Under the pieces are notes generated by a model. The model was not told where the DNA came from. It did no database searches and saw only the letters and a program-made list of their open reading frames with translations. 64,000 nt of DNA, taken from the NCBI GenBank assembly GCA_023423695.1, contig JAFAFA010000126.1, forward strand, positions 124,001 through 188,000, written 5' to 3'. Positions 35,391 through 43,125 of the stretch are shown here, one piece after another. The position numbers were made by a program, and so were the translations under genes. The DNA is from Pseudomonadota bacterium. GTDB taxonomy: Bacteria; Pseudomonadota; Alphaproteobacteria; Azospirillales; Azospirillaceae. How positions within the stretch are numbered: the stretch's first letter is position 1; each line of letters starts with the position of its first letter.

Positions 35391-36166
35391 GCACCGGTCA
35401 CCTTGCGGACCAGCGGGAAGTAGGCCAGATAGGGCAGCAGCCGCGCCAGCTTTAGCTTGCGGGTGAAGCGTTTGGGGAAGGCGATCTCGAAGCCGCCGCC
35501 CTCCAGCCCGTCGGCCAGGTCCCGCGCCGCGTCCTCCACCGGCATCAGGTCCGGCATGGCGAAGCTGTTACGGGCGGTCAGGGGCGTGTCGACGAAACCG
35601 GGGCAGACCAGCTGGAGCCGGATGCCGGCGCGGTCGCAGTCGGGCTTCAGCGCTTCGCACAGGTTGATCAGCGCCGCCTTGGTCGGGCCATAGGCCGCGG
35701 CGGTCGGCAGGCCGCGGTATCCGGCGACGGAGGCCACCACCGCCACATGTCCGCGGCCGCGGGCGCGCATCCGCGGCAGCAGCGCCTCCAGCCCATGGAC
35801 GACGCCCATATAGTTGACCTCCATCAGCCGGCGGGCGGTGTCGGCCGAGAAATCCTCCAGCGACATCGGCATGTGGGTGCCGGCATTCAGCACCGCCCGG
35901 TCGATCGGACCCAGCAAGCCTTCGATGGCGGCGACGGTGGCGGCGGTCGCCTTGTGGTCGGTGACGTCCAGTGGGAATGCCCGCATGCGCTCCACCGACA
36001 ATTGGGCGGTTGCGGCCAGTTCTTCGGTGTTGCGGGCGGACAGCGCCACCCGCTCGCCTGCATTGGCGAGGCGGATCGCCAGCGCCCGGCCGATGCCGCT
36101 GCTGGCGCCGGTGATCCAGGTCAGTGGCTGGGTTGATGGCGCCCCGCCGTTTCCCTCGCTGTGCAT
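35387..36166 (-). CDS. Short-chain dehydrogenase/reductase in the RpoE regulon
   Basis: A 259-residue classical SDR: cofactor motif TGASSGIG, LNAGTH in place of NNAG, catalytic Ser in VASVAGYRG and YxxxK as YGPTK. The C-terminus (FPKRFTRKLKLARLLPYLAY) is basic and amphipathic, which suggests membrane-lipid contact. GGAG lies before the ATG at 36166. An RpoE-type promoter begins 57 bases upstream. It is coupled to the SnoaL-like gene. Confidence 0.85.
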   Translation of the reverse strand: MHSEGNGGAPSTQPLTWITGASSGIGRALAIRLANAGERVALSARNTEELAATAQLSVERMRAFPLDVTDHKATAATVAAIEGLLGPIDRAVLNAGTHMPMSLEDFSADTARRLMEVNYMGVVHGLEALLPRMRARGRGHVAVVASVAGYRGLPTAAAYGPTKAALINLCEALKPDCDRAGIRLQLVCPGFVDTPLTARNSFAMPDLMPVEDAARDLADGLEGGGFEIAFPKRFTRKLKLARLLPYLAYFPLVRKVTGA

Positions 36167-36194
36167 GACGCGCTCCACGGAGTTTTCCGCAGGC

Positions 36195-36223
36195 CCCTAC
36201 GCAAGCGCGGCGCCGTCGGATCA
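36195..36223 (-). promoter_or_regulatory. RpoE-type promoter of the SDR-SnoaL operon
   Basis: On the minus strand TGATCC (36223-36218), 16 bases, then CGTAGGG (36201-36195). Identical in core and spacing to the two promoters near rpoE. The SDR start is about 28 bases downstream. Confidence 0.68.
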
Positions 36224-36248
36224 CTCCCGGCCATCTGCTGGCGAGGCC

Positions 36249-36503
36249 CTACCAGATGCGGCGGGCCAGCTGGTCGCCGCGCTGGGACAGGTCGTGCATC
36301 AGCGCCCGTGCCTCGTCCTCGCCGGTCCATTGGGCGACCGCTTCGATGCCGTCGGGGCTGTCGGCGGCACCATCGCGCCCGCCGTCGCGGTCCTCCGGCA
36401 TGCCGAAGACCTGTCCGGCCCGCGCCTCCACCACGGCGAAACGGCCATCGCAGGCGACCAGCCGGAAGCTGCCCTTCTCCTCCACAACCGAAACGCGGTT
36501 CAT
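36249..36503 (-). CDS. Small protein of unknown function
   Basis: An 84-residue acidic protein (MNRVSVVEEKGSFRLVACDG, then DGGRDGAADSPDGIEAVAQW). It has no signal peptide or membrane segment, and I know no family. GAGGAGG precedes the ATG, which is strong support for translation. It lies just upstream of the SDR promoter on the same strand, but nothing else links it to the lipid genes. Confidence 0.6.
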   Translation of the reverse strand: MNRVSVVEEKGSFRLVACDGRFAVVEARAGQVFGMPEDRDGGRDGAADSPDGIEAVAQWTGEDEARALMHDLSQRGDQLARRIW

Positions 36504-36894
36504 CGGCGTCCTCCTCGGGATGGTGTCGACTGCCGGTTCAACCGGGGGCGGCGCCTGATTGTTTCGGGGGGCTGGATCGTTTCGGTCTGTTTCACCGGCT
36601 GGTTGGTCCGCGAGATTCCTCGCGACAGGGTGGTTGTTTGATGGTATTGAGACTTAATCGCAGCGCCGAGTCTGCACCGTTTCCGGACCTTGCCCAGTTC
36701 GCAAGGCAAACGGAAGGGCAGCCGAGCCGTTTGATATTCCCACAAAAAATGACCCGATCACGTGTGGCGGAAGTAGATTTTCCGTGCGAGTGAGACTCAT
36801 TCGCACTATAACCGCGGTGGGGGCTTTGCTCTGGAGCGTCATCGGGTTTTTGCATCGCGCGTGCCGGACACGCGTCGAGGGGAGTTGGACCGCC
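36504..36894. other. Gene-free 391-bp stretch holding the exbB control region
   Basis: No convincing reading frame. The sequence is clearly less GC-rich than its surroundings. It contains the Fur-box-like palindrome at 36785-36805 and, right behind it, a TATAAC that could be a -10 element. I see nothing else. Confidence 0.6.
36785..36805 (+). promoter_or_regulatory. Fur-box-like palindrome upstream of exbB-exbD-tonB
   Basis: A 21-bp inverted repeat, TGCGAGTGAG-A-CTCATTCGCA, in which nine of ten base pairs match. It has the TGA..TCA core arrangement of Fur sites. A TATAAC lies at 36807-36812, so bound repressor would block the promoter. Confidence 0.65.
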
Positions 36895-37851
36895 ATGCCG
36901 ACATCGTTTCGCCACCGTCCTGTTCTGGCTGCCGTTCTTGCCGGCGCCGGAACGCTGATGGCCGGCGCCGCCGCCCGCGCGCAGCAGGCTGCCGCCCCCA
37001 CCGCCTCCGCACCGGAAGCGGTCCAGGGTGCGGTGCAGAGCGCGGCTCCGGATGTGGCCCAGGGCGTGACGCAGGGTGTGGCTCCCGCTGTCCAGGGTGC
37101 CTCCGACGCGGTTACCGCGTTGGCCTCTCTTCCGCACGACCTGTCGCCCTGGGGCATGTTCGTCGCCGCCAGTCCGGTGGTGCAGGCGGTGATGGTGGGC
37201 CTGACCCTCGCCTCCGTCGTCACCTGGACCATCGCCGTTGCCAAGGCAGTCGAGCTGTCCGCGGCCAAGCGCAAGGCGCGCGATGCCCTGGCGATGCTGG
37301 AGGAGGCGCGGTCGCTGTCCCAGGCGGCGGAGCGGGTCGGCTTCAGCCAGGGCACGGCGGCGGCGCTGGTCCGCGCGGTGATCGCCGAGACCCACCTGTC
37401 GGCCGATGCGCCGTCGCGCGACGGCCTGATGGACCGCGCCGCCTCGCGGCTGGAGCGGATCGAGGCGGCTGCCGGCCGGCGCATGGCGCGCGGCACCGGC
37501 ATCCTCGCCACCATCGGTTCGACCGGTCCCTTCATCGGCCTGTTCGGCACGGTGTGGGGCATCATGACCAGCTTCATCGGCATCTCGAAGGCGCAGACCA
37601 CCAACCTCGCCGTGGTGGCCCCCGGCATCGCCGAGGCACTGCTGGCGACCGCCATCGGCCTCGTCGCCGCCATTCCGGCGGTGGTGGTCTACAACGCCTG
37701 CACCCGCGCCATCGGCGGCCACAAGGCCCAGCTGACCGACGCGTCGGCGGCGGTGCTGCGCCTGCTGAGCCGCGACATCGACCGCCATGCGCTGCCCCGG
37801 GCGCAAGGTCATGCGGCACAGGTCCACGGCACGTCCCGTGCGGCGGAGTGA
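36895..37851 (+). CDS. exbB: TonB-system proton channel component ExbB
   Basis: A 318-residue inner-membrane protein with an unusual extended front. A signal-like segment (LAAVLAGAGTLMAGAAARAQ) precedes a Gln/Val/Ala-rich periplasmic stretch, followed by the MotA/TolQ/ExbB core with three membrane segments. GILATIGSTGPFIGLFGTVWGIM and APGIAEALLATAIGLVAAIPAVVVYN are diagnostic. With ExbD it feeds proton-motive force to TonB. The ATG at 36895 follows GAGGGGAG. It opens the exbB-exbD-tonB operon. Confidence 0.93.
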   Translation: MPTSFRHRPVLAAVLAGAGTLMAGAAARAQQAAAPTASAPEAVQGAVQSAAPDVAQGVTQGVAPAVQGASDAVTALASLPHDLSPWGMFVAASPVVQAVMVGLTLASVVTWTIAVAKAVELSAAKRKARDALAMLEEARSLSQAAERVGFSQGTAAALVRAVIAETHLSADAPSRDGLMDRAASRLERIEAAAGRRMARGTGILATIGSTGPFIGLFGTVWGIMTSFIGISKAQTTNLAVVAPGIAEALLATAIGLVAAIPAVVVYNACTRAIGGHKAQLTDASAAVLRLLSRDIDRHALPRAQGHAAQVHGTSRAAE

Positions 37852-37856
37852 CGGCG

Positions 37857-38285
37857 ATGGGTGCGCGCCTCGGCTCCGGCAACGACGACGAACTGACCGA
37901 AACCCATGAGATCAACGTCACGCCCTTCATCGACGTCGTTCTCGTCCTCCTGATCATCTTCATGGTGGCCGCGCCGCTGGCGACGGTGGACGTGCCGGTA
38001 GACCTGCCGGCGTCCACGGCAACGCCGACGCCGCGGCCGGACAAGCCGCTGTTCCTGACCATCCAGGCCGACAAGACCCTGTCGCTGGGCGAGACCCCGA
38101 CCACCAAGGAATCGCTGGGCGCGGCGCTCGACGCCGCCACCCATGGCGACAAGAGTCAGCGCGTCTTCCTGCGCGCCGACAAGACGGTGGATTACGGCGC
38201 CCTGACCGAAGTGATGAACAGCCTGCGCGGCGCCGGCTACCTGAAGATCGGCCTCGTCGGCCTGGAAACGGCCCCCGCCCCATGA
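37857..38285 (+). CDS. exbD: TonB-system component ExbD
   Basis: A 142-residue ExbD/TolR protein. A single membrane helix carries the proton-relevant Asp in EINVTPFIDVVLVLLIIFMV, and a periplasmic domain ends in AGYLKIGLVGLE. It starts five bases after the exbB stop, and its own stop overlaps the tonB start by four bases. Confidence 0.94.
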   Translation: MGARLGSGNDDELTETHEINVTPFIDVVLVLLIIFMVAAPLATVDVPVDLPASTATPTPRPDKPLFLTIQADKTLSLGETPTTKESLGAALDAATHGDKSQRVFLRADKTVDYGALTEVMNSLRGAGYLKIGLVGLETAPAP

Positions 38286-39151
38286 GTGCGGCGTCCGATT
38301 ACGGTGCGGCGGGCTGGTCCGCGGATGGCGGCGAGCGGCCGGCCCGCGGCTTCGCCCGCTGGGGCGGAAGCCTGCTGCTGGCGCTGGGCGTCCATGCTGC
38401 GGCCGGCGTCGCGATGGTGGCGTGGCATGTGCCGATCACGCCGTCGGAAGCGGAACCGCCAGCCGTGCTGCTGGAGCTGGCCCCGCTGCCGGTCGCCCCG
38501 CCGGAACCGGCCCCGACCATCGACATCCCCCTGCCGGAACCGATGCCCGAGCCGGTCATCGAACCGCTTCCCGAACCGCCGCCGCCGGAACCCGAACCGG
38601 TGATCGAGGAACCGCCCCCGCCGCCTGAGCCGCCGCCCGTGGTCGAGCCGGAGGTGGTGCTGCCCAAGCCGCCGCCCGAACCGCCGAAGCCCAAGCCCGA
38701 GGTGAAGAAGGAAGCGCCGAAGTCCAAACCGGAGAAGCCGAAGCCGCCCCGCCCGGTGGCCCAGCCGGTCCAGCAGGCGCAGCCGGCACCCGTTGCCGCC
38801 CCGCCGGCCCCGGCCGCGGCACCCGTCCCGGCGGCCCCGGCGCCGTCCGCCGCCCCCAGCCGGGCGATCCCAACCTGGCAGGGCCGCGTGCTCGGCCATC
38901 TGGAACGGCACAAGCGCTATCCGCGCTCCGCCCAGGCCCGCCGACAGGAGGGGGTCGCCCAGGTCCGCTTCACCATCGACCGCGAGGGGCGCGTGCTGTC
39001 GGTCCAGCTCGACCGCAGTTCCGGCCACAGCGTGCTGGACGAGGAGACGGTGGAGATGGTCCGCCGCGCCTCTCCACTGCCGGCTCCGCCGGACGAGATG
39101 ACCCAGGACCGCATCGAACTGGTGGTTCCGGTCCAGTTCTTCATCCGATAG
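38282..39151 (+). CDS. tonB: Energy-transducing protein TonB
   Basis: A 289-residue TonB. An N-terminal membrane anchor (LLLALGVHAAAGVAMVAWHV) has the functional His. A very long Pro/Glu then Pro/Lys spacer (about residues 60-190) spans the periplasm. The C-terminal domain has YPRSAQARRQEGVAQVRFTI and SSGHSVLDEETVEMVRRASP. It drives TonB-dependent receptors for siderophores and other ligands. No receptor gene is in the window. Confidence 0.94.
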   Translation: MSAASDYGAAGWSADGGERPARGFARWGGSLLLALGVHAAAGVAMVAWHVPITPSEAEPPAVLLELAPLPVAPPEPAPTIDIPLPEPMPEPVIEPLPEPPPPEPEPVIEEPPPPPEPPPVVEPEVVLPKPPPEPPKPKPEVKKEAPKSKPEKPKPPRPVAQPVQQAQPAPVAAPPAPAAAPVPAAPAPSAAPSRAIPTWQGRVLGHLERHKRYPRSAQARRQEGVAQVRFTIDREGRVLSVQLDRSSGHSVLDEETVEMVRRASPLPAPPDEMTQDRIELVVPVQFFIR

Positions 39152-39200
39152 GCCGCTGTTCCGCCATCGCCCCTCACGCCATTCCTTCAAGGTCGCCGCC

Positions 39201-40487
39201 ATGGCTATCGCCAGCAAGCCGCGCAGTCAGCGCCTTTGGTACCGCACGCTTCAGAACATCCACCTGTGGGTCGGCCTGATCCTCTGCCTGCCGCTGGTCC
39301 TTCTCGGCATCACCGGATCCATCCTGGTGGTGGAGGACGAGCTTCGCGGACTGACCGGCGACACGCCGGCCCAGGCGTTGGCCGAGGGGCCGATGCAGCC
39401 GGTGTCGGCGATCCTGGCCGCCGCCCGCGCCGCGGCCCCGGCGGGCACCCAGCCCGGCTTCCTGACCCTGCCCGATGAGCCGGGCCGTCCGGCGGTCGTC
39501 CGTCTGGTGGCGGCGCGCGGCGAGCGGGGCGGACAGCAAGGAGGGCAGCCGGGGGCTTCTCAAGGCGGCGCTCCGGGCGGTGCCCCCCAAGGCGGACCTC
39601 CGCAGGGCGCTCCTCAGGGTGGCCCGCCGCAGGGGCCGATGGGGATGCTCCGCATCGATCCGGTGTCGCTGGCGGTGGTCGGGGATGCCAATCCGGCCCA
39701 AGCGTCCGGCGGCTTCATGCGCACGGTTCACATCCTCCACGGCAATCTGTTGATCCGTGACCGCATCGGGCGCGAGATCGTCGGCTGGCTGGGCGTGGCG
39801 ATGCTGGTGCTGGGCGTCAGCGGTCTGGTGCTGTGGTGGCCGCGGCCCGGCCGTTGGAAGGCCGCCTTCACGGTGAAGGCCGGAGCCCGCGGCGTCCGCC
39901 TGCACCGCGACCTTCACGGCGCGGTCGGCATCTGGACGCTGGCGGTCTTCATCGTCGTCACCTTTTCCGGCGTCTATCTCGTCTTCCCGCAGACCCTGGG
40001 AGCGGGGGTGTCGTCCGTCCTGACGGCCCGCGACCTGCGCGCCGCCGTGACGGTCCAGCCGGTGAAGGGCGCCACCCCCATCGACGTCGACCGCGCGGTC
40101 GCCCTGGCTCGCGAGGCGCTGCCGGGAGCCGAACTGCGTTCCGTCTCGCCGCCGGCACGGCCGGACCAGGCTTACCGCATCGGGCTCGCCCCGGCCGGTC
40201 AGGCGCATGGCGCCCCGGCGGCGACGGTCTTCGTCGATCCCTGGACGGCCCGCGTCGCCGAAATCCGCGATCCCGCCACCTACAGCGCCGGCGAGACCGT
40301 GATGGCGTGGCAGCGCCCGCTGCATGCCGGCGAGGGGCTGGGACCGCTGTGGAAATGGGCGGTCTTCCTGTCCGGCGTCCTGCCGCCGCTGTTCGCCGTC
40401 ACCGGGACGCTGATGTGGTGGCTGAAGCGCAAGGCCCGCCGGGCCAAGGACGCCGAGCGCGCGGCGGCCCTCGCCACCGCCGGGTGA
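39201..40487 (+). CDS. PepSY-domain inner-membrane protein (iron-uptake associated)
   Basis: A 428-residue PepSY_TM protein: LQNIHLWVGLILCLPLVLLG at the first membrane helix, FMRTVHILHGNLLI, LVLWWPRPGRWKAAF and the second His-rich helix RLHRDLHGAVGIW, then a C-terminal membrane helix ending in WWLKRKARRAKD. Such proteins often reduce ferric siderophores or sit with TonB systems. A Gly/Gln/Pro insert (about residues 108-150) made of short repeats is unusual. It starts 49 bases after tonB and probably shares its iron control. Confidence 0.85.
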   Translation: MAIASKPRSQRLWYRTLQNIHLWVGLILCLPLVLLGITGSILVVEDELRGLTGDTPAQALAEGPMQPVSAILAAARAAAPAGTQPGFLTLPDEPGRPAVVRLVAARGERGGQQGGQPGASQGGAPGGAPQGGPPQGAPQGGPPQGPMGMLRIDPVSLAVVGDANPAQASGGFMRTVHILHGNLLIRDRIGREIVGWLGVAMLVLGVSGLVLWWPRPGRWKAAFTVKAGARGVRLHRDLHGAVGIWTLAVFIVVTFSGVYLVFPQTLGAGVSSVLTARDLRAAVTVQPVKGATPIDVDRAVALAREALPGAELRSVSPPARPDQAYRIGLAPAGQAHGAPAATVFVDPWTARVAEIRDPATYSAGETVMAWQRPLHAGEGLGPLWKWAVFLSGVLPPLFAVTGTLMWWLKRKARRAKDAERAAALATAG

Positions 40488-40524
40488 GGTTTGTTGGGGG
40501 CGTCGGCGACGATACCCCCGCCCA

Positions 40525-41103
40525 TCACCGCCGCAGCGGCACCGCCCGCTTCACCAGCCGGCGGTCCATATCCGCCGCGGTGACCGTGGGCTCGCCCTGG
40601 CTGCGCATGACGAAGGCGAAGGTGTCCATCACCCGGTCCAGCACGATCTCCTGATCGTCCGGGCGGCGGCTGACCGACACCACGGCATAGCCGGCGGCAC
40701 GCGCCACCGCCGGGTCGCCGCGCAGCCCGCGCACGCCCCAGCCGGCCAGAGCGTCCTTGCAGCGGAACAGCTCGGCGGCGAAGCCGCCCGCCGACTGGGT
40801 GCGACCGACCACATAGGCGGCGGCGACCGCCAGCGGCGCCAGCAGCCCGTCCCAATCCAGGCAATCCTCCCGGCTGACCCAGACGCCGCCGACCGAACAG
40901 GCGGCGGCGCCGATCGCCTCGCCCAGCCCGGCGCGGAAGGCGCGCAGCGAATCCACCGCGTCCGCCGCCGGCATCGGCTCCACCCGCCGTCCGTCCGGCA
41001 TCAGCATCAGCCGGCCCGCCCATTCCGACGAGGGCGGCAGCTGTTCGGTCAGGCGCGCGAGCAGCGCCTCGCGGGCGGCGGCGAAGGGAACGACCTCGGA
41101 CAT
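40525..41103 (-). CDS. Protein of unknown function
   Basis: A 192-residue soluble protein. Recognisable stretches are SRRPDDQEIVLDRVMDTFAF and CLDWDGLLAPLAVAAAYVVG, but I cannot place the family. The frame is open to 41226, but MSEVVPFAAAREALLARL makes a natural N-terminus. Codon use is native. It is convergent with the PepSY gene and divergent from the tRNA pair. Confidence 0.6.
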   Translation of the reverse strand: MSEVVPFAAAREALLARLTEQLPPSSEWAGRLMLMPDGRRVEPMPAADAVDSLRAFRAGLGEAIGAAACSVGGVWVSREDCLDWDGLLAPLAVAAAYVVGRTQSAGGFAAELFRCKDALAGWGVRGLRGDPAVARAAGYAVVSVSRRPDDQEIVLDRVMDTFAFVMRSQGEPTVTAADMDRRLVKRAVPLRR

Positions 41104-41249
41104 CGGGGCCTGCGGAGATGGTGTGAAGGAGAGGGCGAGAAAAAGCCCGAGATGCCCTGAACTGTCAAGAGCAAGCCTGGGTGGCGGCAACCCATGGCTG
41201 CGCCGCGAGTGCGTTGTCACAGGCAAACGGCGCGAAACCGGCCTTCTCC

Positions 41250-41278
41250 GGAAAAAATGCGCAGCTTTGCATTTTTCC
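41250..41278 (+). other. AT-rich stem-loop just upstream of the tRNA promoter
   Basis: GGAAAAAATGC pairs with GCATTTTTCC (one bulged A). It sits directly before the -35 element, where an UP element would be expected. Confidence 0.4.
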
Positions 41279-41280
41279 GC

Positions 41281-41309
41281 TTGCCAGGATCCGCCAGCGC
41301 TTTTATAAG
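41281..41309 (+). promoter_or_regulatory. Sigma70-type promoter of the tRNA pair
   Basis: TTGCCA (41281-41286), a 17-base spacer and TATAAG (41304-41309), 11 bases before the first tRNA base. Good housekeeping promoter spacing. Confidence 0.75.
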
Positions 41310-41320
41310 GCGGCCTCTGT

Positions 41321-41396
41321 TCCCGGTTAGCTCAGTTGGTAGAGCAGCGGACTGTTAATCCGCTTGTCGCTGGTTCGAGTCCAGCACCGGGAGCCA
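41321..41396 (+). tRNA. tRNA-Asn (anticodon GTT)
   Basis: A full 76-base cloverleaf with the CCA end encoded. The acceptor TCCCGGT pairs with ACCGGGA, the D-arm is AGCTCAGTTGGTAGAGC, the anticodon loop is CTGTTAA, and the T-arm is CTGGTTCGAGTCCAG. It is followed four bases later by tRNA-Asp, so the two are surely co-transcribed. Confidence 0.98.
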
Positions 41397-41400
41397 TAGC

Positions 41401-41477
<77 letters not shown>

Positions 41478-41651
41478 TTCTCTCCTATATCTCTCCAATT
41501 CGATGTAGCGGATGATGGCGACTGCCCCACCGGGCGGCTTCGCGCTATCATGCGTTCTTCGCCGTGTTCACGATGCGGCCGAAAGCGCCGGTTCCCTGTT
41601 GTACGGAGTCCGCGCGCCCAACGGCCGCGCACAGCCGGGGAGGAACCGCTC

Positions 41652-42398
41652 ATGCGTTTGTCAGGGAAAGTCGCCGTCGTCACCGGTGGTGGATCGGGTT
41701 TCGGCGAGGGCATCGCCCGCCGCTTCGCCGCCGAAGGTGCCCGCGTCATCGTCGCCGACCTGGACGAGGCGGCGGCCGGCCGCGTTGCCGACAGCCTGGG
41801 CGAGACGGCGCTCGCCGTGCGCGCCGACGTGGCGGTGGGAGAGGATTACGGGGCGATCGTCTCCGCAGCGCTCGGCGAGTTCGGGCGGCTCGACATCCTG
41901 GTCAACAATGCCGGCTACACCCACCGCTACGGCTCGATGCTGGAGGTGGACGAGGCCACCTTCGACCGCATCTATGCCGTCAACGTGAAGTCGATCTATC
42001 ACGGCGCCCTCCACGCCGTGCCGGTGTTCCGCGCCCAGGGCGGCGGCGTGATCCTGAACATCGCCTCCACCGCCGGGCTTCGGCCGCGGCCGAACCTGAC
42101 CTGGTACAACGGCTCCAAGGGCGCGGTCATCACCCTGACCAAGTCGATGGCGGCGGAACTGGCGCCCGACCGTATCCGGGTCTGCGCCATCGCCCCCGTG
42201 GCGGGCGAGACCGGCATGCTCCACCGCTTCATGGGGCAGGACACGCCGGAGCGCCGTGAGCAGTTCCTGCGCAGCATCCCGCTCGGCCGGCTGTCGACGC
42301 CCGACGACATCGCCAACTCGGCGCTCTACCTCTGTTCCGACGAGGCGGATTTCCTGACCGGCGTCTGCCTGGAGGTGGATGGCGGGCGTTGCATCTGA
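41652..42398 (+). CDS. SDR family oxidoreductase (3-oxoacyl-ACP-reductase-like)
   Basis: A 248-residue classical SDR: TGGGSGFGEGIA cofactor loop, NNAGYTHR, catalytic Ser in NIASTAGLRP and Tyr/Lys in WYNGSKGAV, with the usual LEVDGGRCI end. The FabG-like look is common to many alcohol and sugar dehydrogenases, so the substrate stays open. Asp in VIVADLDE after the second strand suggests NAD rather than NADP. GGGGAGGA precedes the ATG at 41652. Confidence 0.85.
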   Translation: MRLSGKVAVVTGGGSGFGEGIARRFAAEGARVIVADLDEAAAGRVADSLGETALAVRADVAVGEDYGAIVSAALGEFGRLDILVNNAGYTHRYGSMLEVDEATFDRIYAVNVKSIYHGALHAVPVFRAQGGGVILNIASTAGLRPRPNLTWYNGSKGAVITLTKSMAAELAPDRIRVCAIAPVAGETGMLHRFMGQDTPERREQFLRSIPLGRLSTPDDIANSALYLCSDEADFLTGVCLEVDGGRCI

Positions 42399-42411
42399 GG
42401 GAAGTTTCCAC

Positions 42412-42522
42412 CCAGCCTCCCCCTCCGGGGAGAGGGGGAGAGGGACGCGCGGCGTGATCTTTGGATAAATTCAGGGGTGCACCCCCCTCACCCTAACCCT
42501 CTCCCCGGGGGGGAGAGGGGAT
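42412..42522. repeat. Intergenic inverted-repeat element, copy 1
   Basis: A GC-extreme element between convergent genes. The 12-bp arms CCGGGGAGAGGG (42425-42436) and CCCTCTCCCCGG (42497-42508) are perfect inverses, separated by an AT-richer centre. A related element is at 56564-56689. The right arm lies inside the 3' end of the DUF3306 reading frame. Confidence 0.7.
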
Positions 42523-43125
42523 GACCGCTGGGTCGCGAGGTGTGTGTATTCTGCAATCGCCCGGCGGGGGAGGGTCGGGGTGCGGGCAAGTGGTTTCGGC
42601 CTGCAGGTCCATGACCGCCAGCCCGCCGTCTCCCGGCTCCCCCTCCACCGGGGCGTCAGCCACCACCACATCCTCCTCAATCCCCTCCTCCTCCCGTTTC
42701 TCGTCGGGCAGCACGGCGTCGAGCAGGCGGGCGATGTCGTCGGTGGGCCGCAGGGCGCCATAGCCGGGGGCGTTGTAGTCCCAGTCATATTCGGCGAAGC
42801 CGCGGAAGCCGGCGATGGCCGGGTCGCTGGCCCAGGCCTTGCGCAGGGCCTGACGGCGCAGTTCCTCCGGCACGTCGCGGCGCAGGAAGCCGGTGTAGTC
42901 GCTGGCGGCGTCCAGGCTGTCGAGCGGGGGCAGGTCGGACAGGTCCGGCGCCTCCTCCGCCGCCGGAGGGGCAGCGGCAATCTCCACAGGGACCGCGGGT
43001 GGCGTCTCGTCCAGCTGCTCCGGCGCCGCAATCGGCACCTCGACCGGCACCTCCTCCGTCCGCGTCTCCCGCTTCAGCCGCGACCAGCGGCCGAGGAAGC
43101 CTTCCGTGCCTGCCGGGTCAGCCAT
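42493..43125 (-). CDS. DUF3306 protein with a repeat-encoded tail
   Basis: A 210-residue protein. The DUF3306 head reads FLGRWSRLKRE, then an acidic Pro/Ala linker, then the core SLDAASDYTGFLRRDVPEEL, RKAWASDPAIAGFRGFAEYD and DIARLLDAVLP. DUF3306 genes normally follow DUF3305 near formate dehydrogenase and iron-sulfur protein genes, which are not in the window. The last 30 or so residues (for example PRDPAVIPSPPRGEG) are translated from the inverted-repeat element and are not part of the family. The start overlaps DUF3305 by eight bases. Confidence 0.8.
   Translation of the reverse strand: MADPAGTEGFLGRWSRLKRETRTEEVPVEVPIAAPEQLDETPPAVPVEIAAAPPAAEEAPDLSDLPPLDSLDAASDYTGFLRRDVPEELRRQALRKAWASDPAIAGFRGFAEYDWDYNAPGYGALRPTDDIARLLDAVLPDEKREEEGIEEDVVVADAPVEGEPGDGGLAVMDLQAETTCPHPDPPPPGDCRIHTPRDPAVIPSPPRGEG

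Noticed and set aside
42421..42520. Possible CRISPR or insertion-sequence end
   Set aside because: There is one inverted pair only, with no spacer series, no transposase frame and no target-site duplication that I can see.
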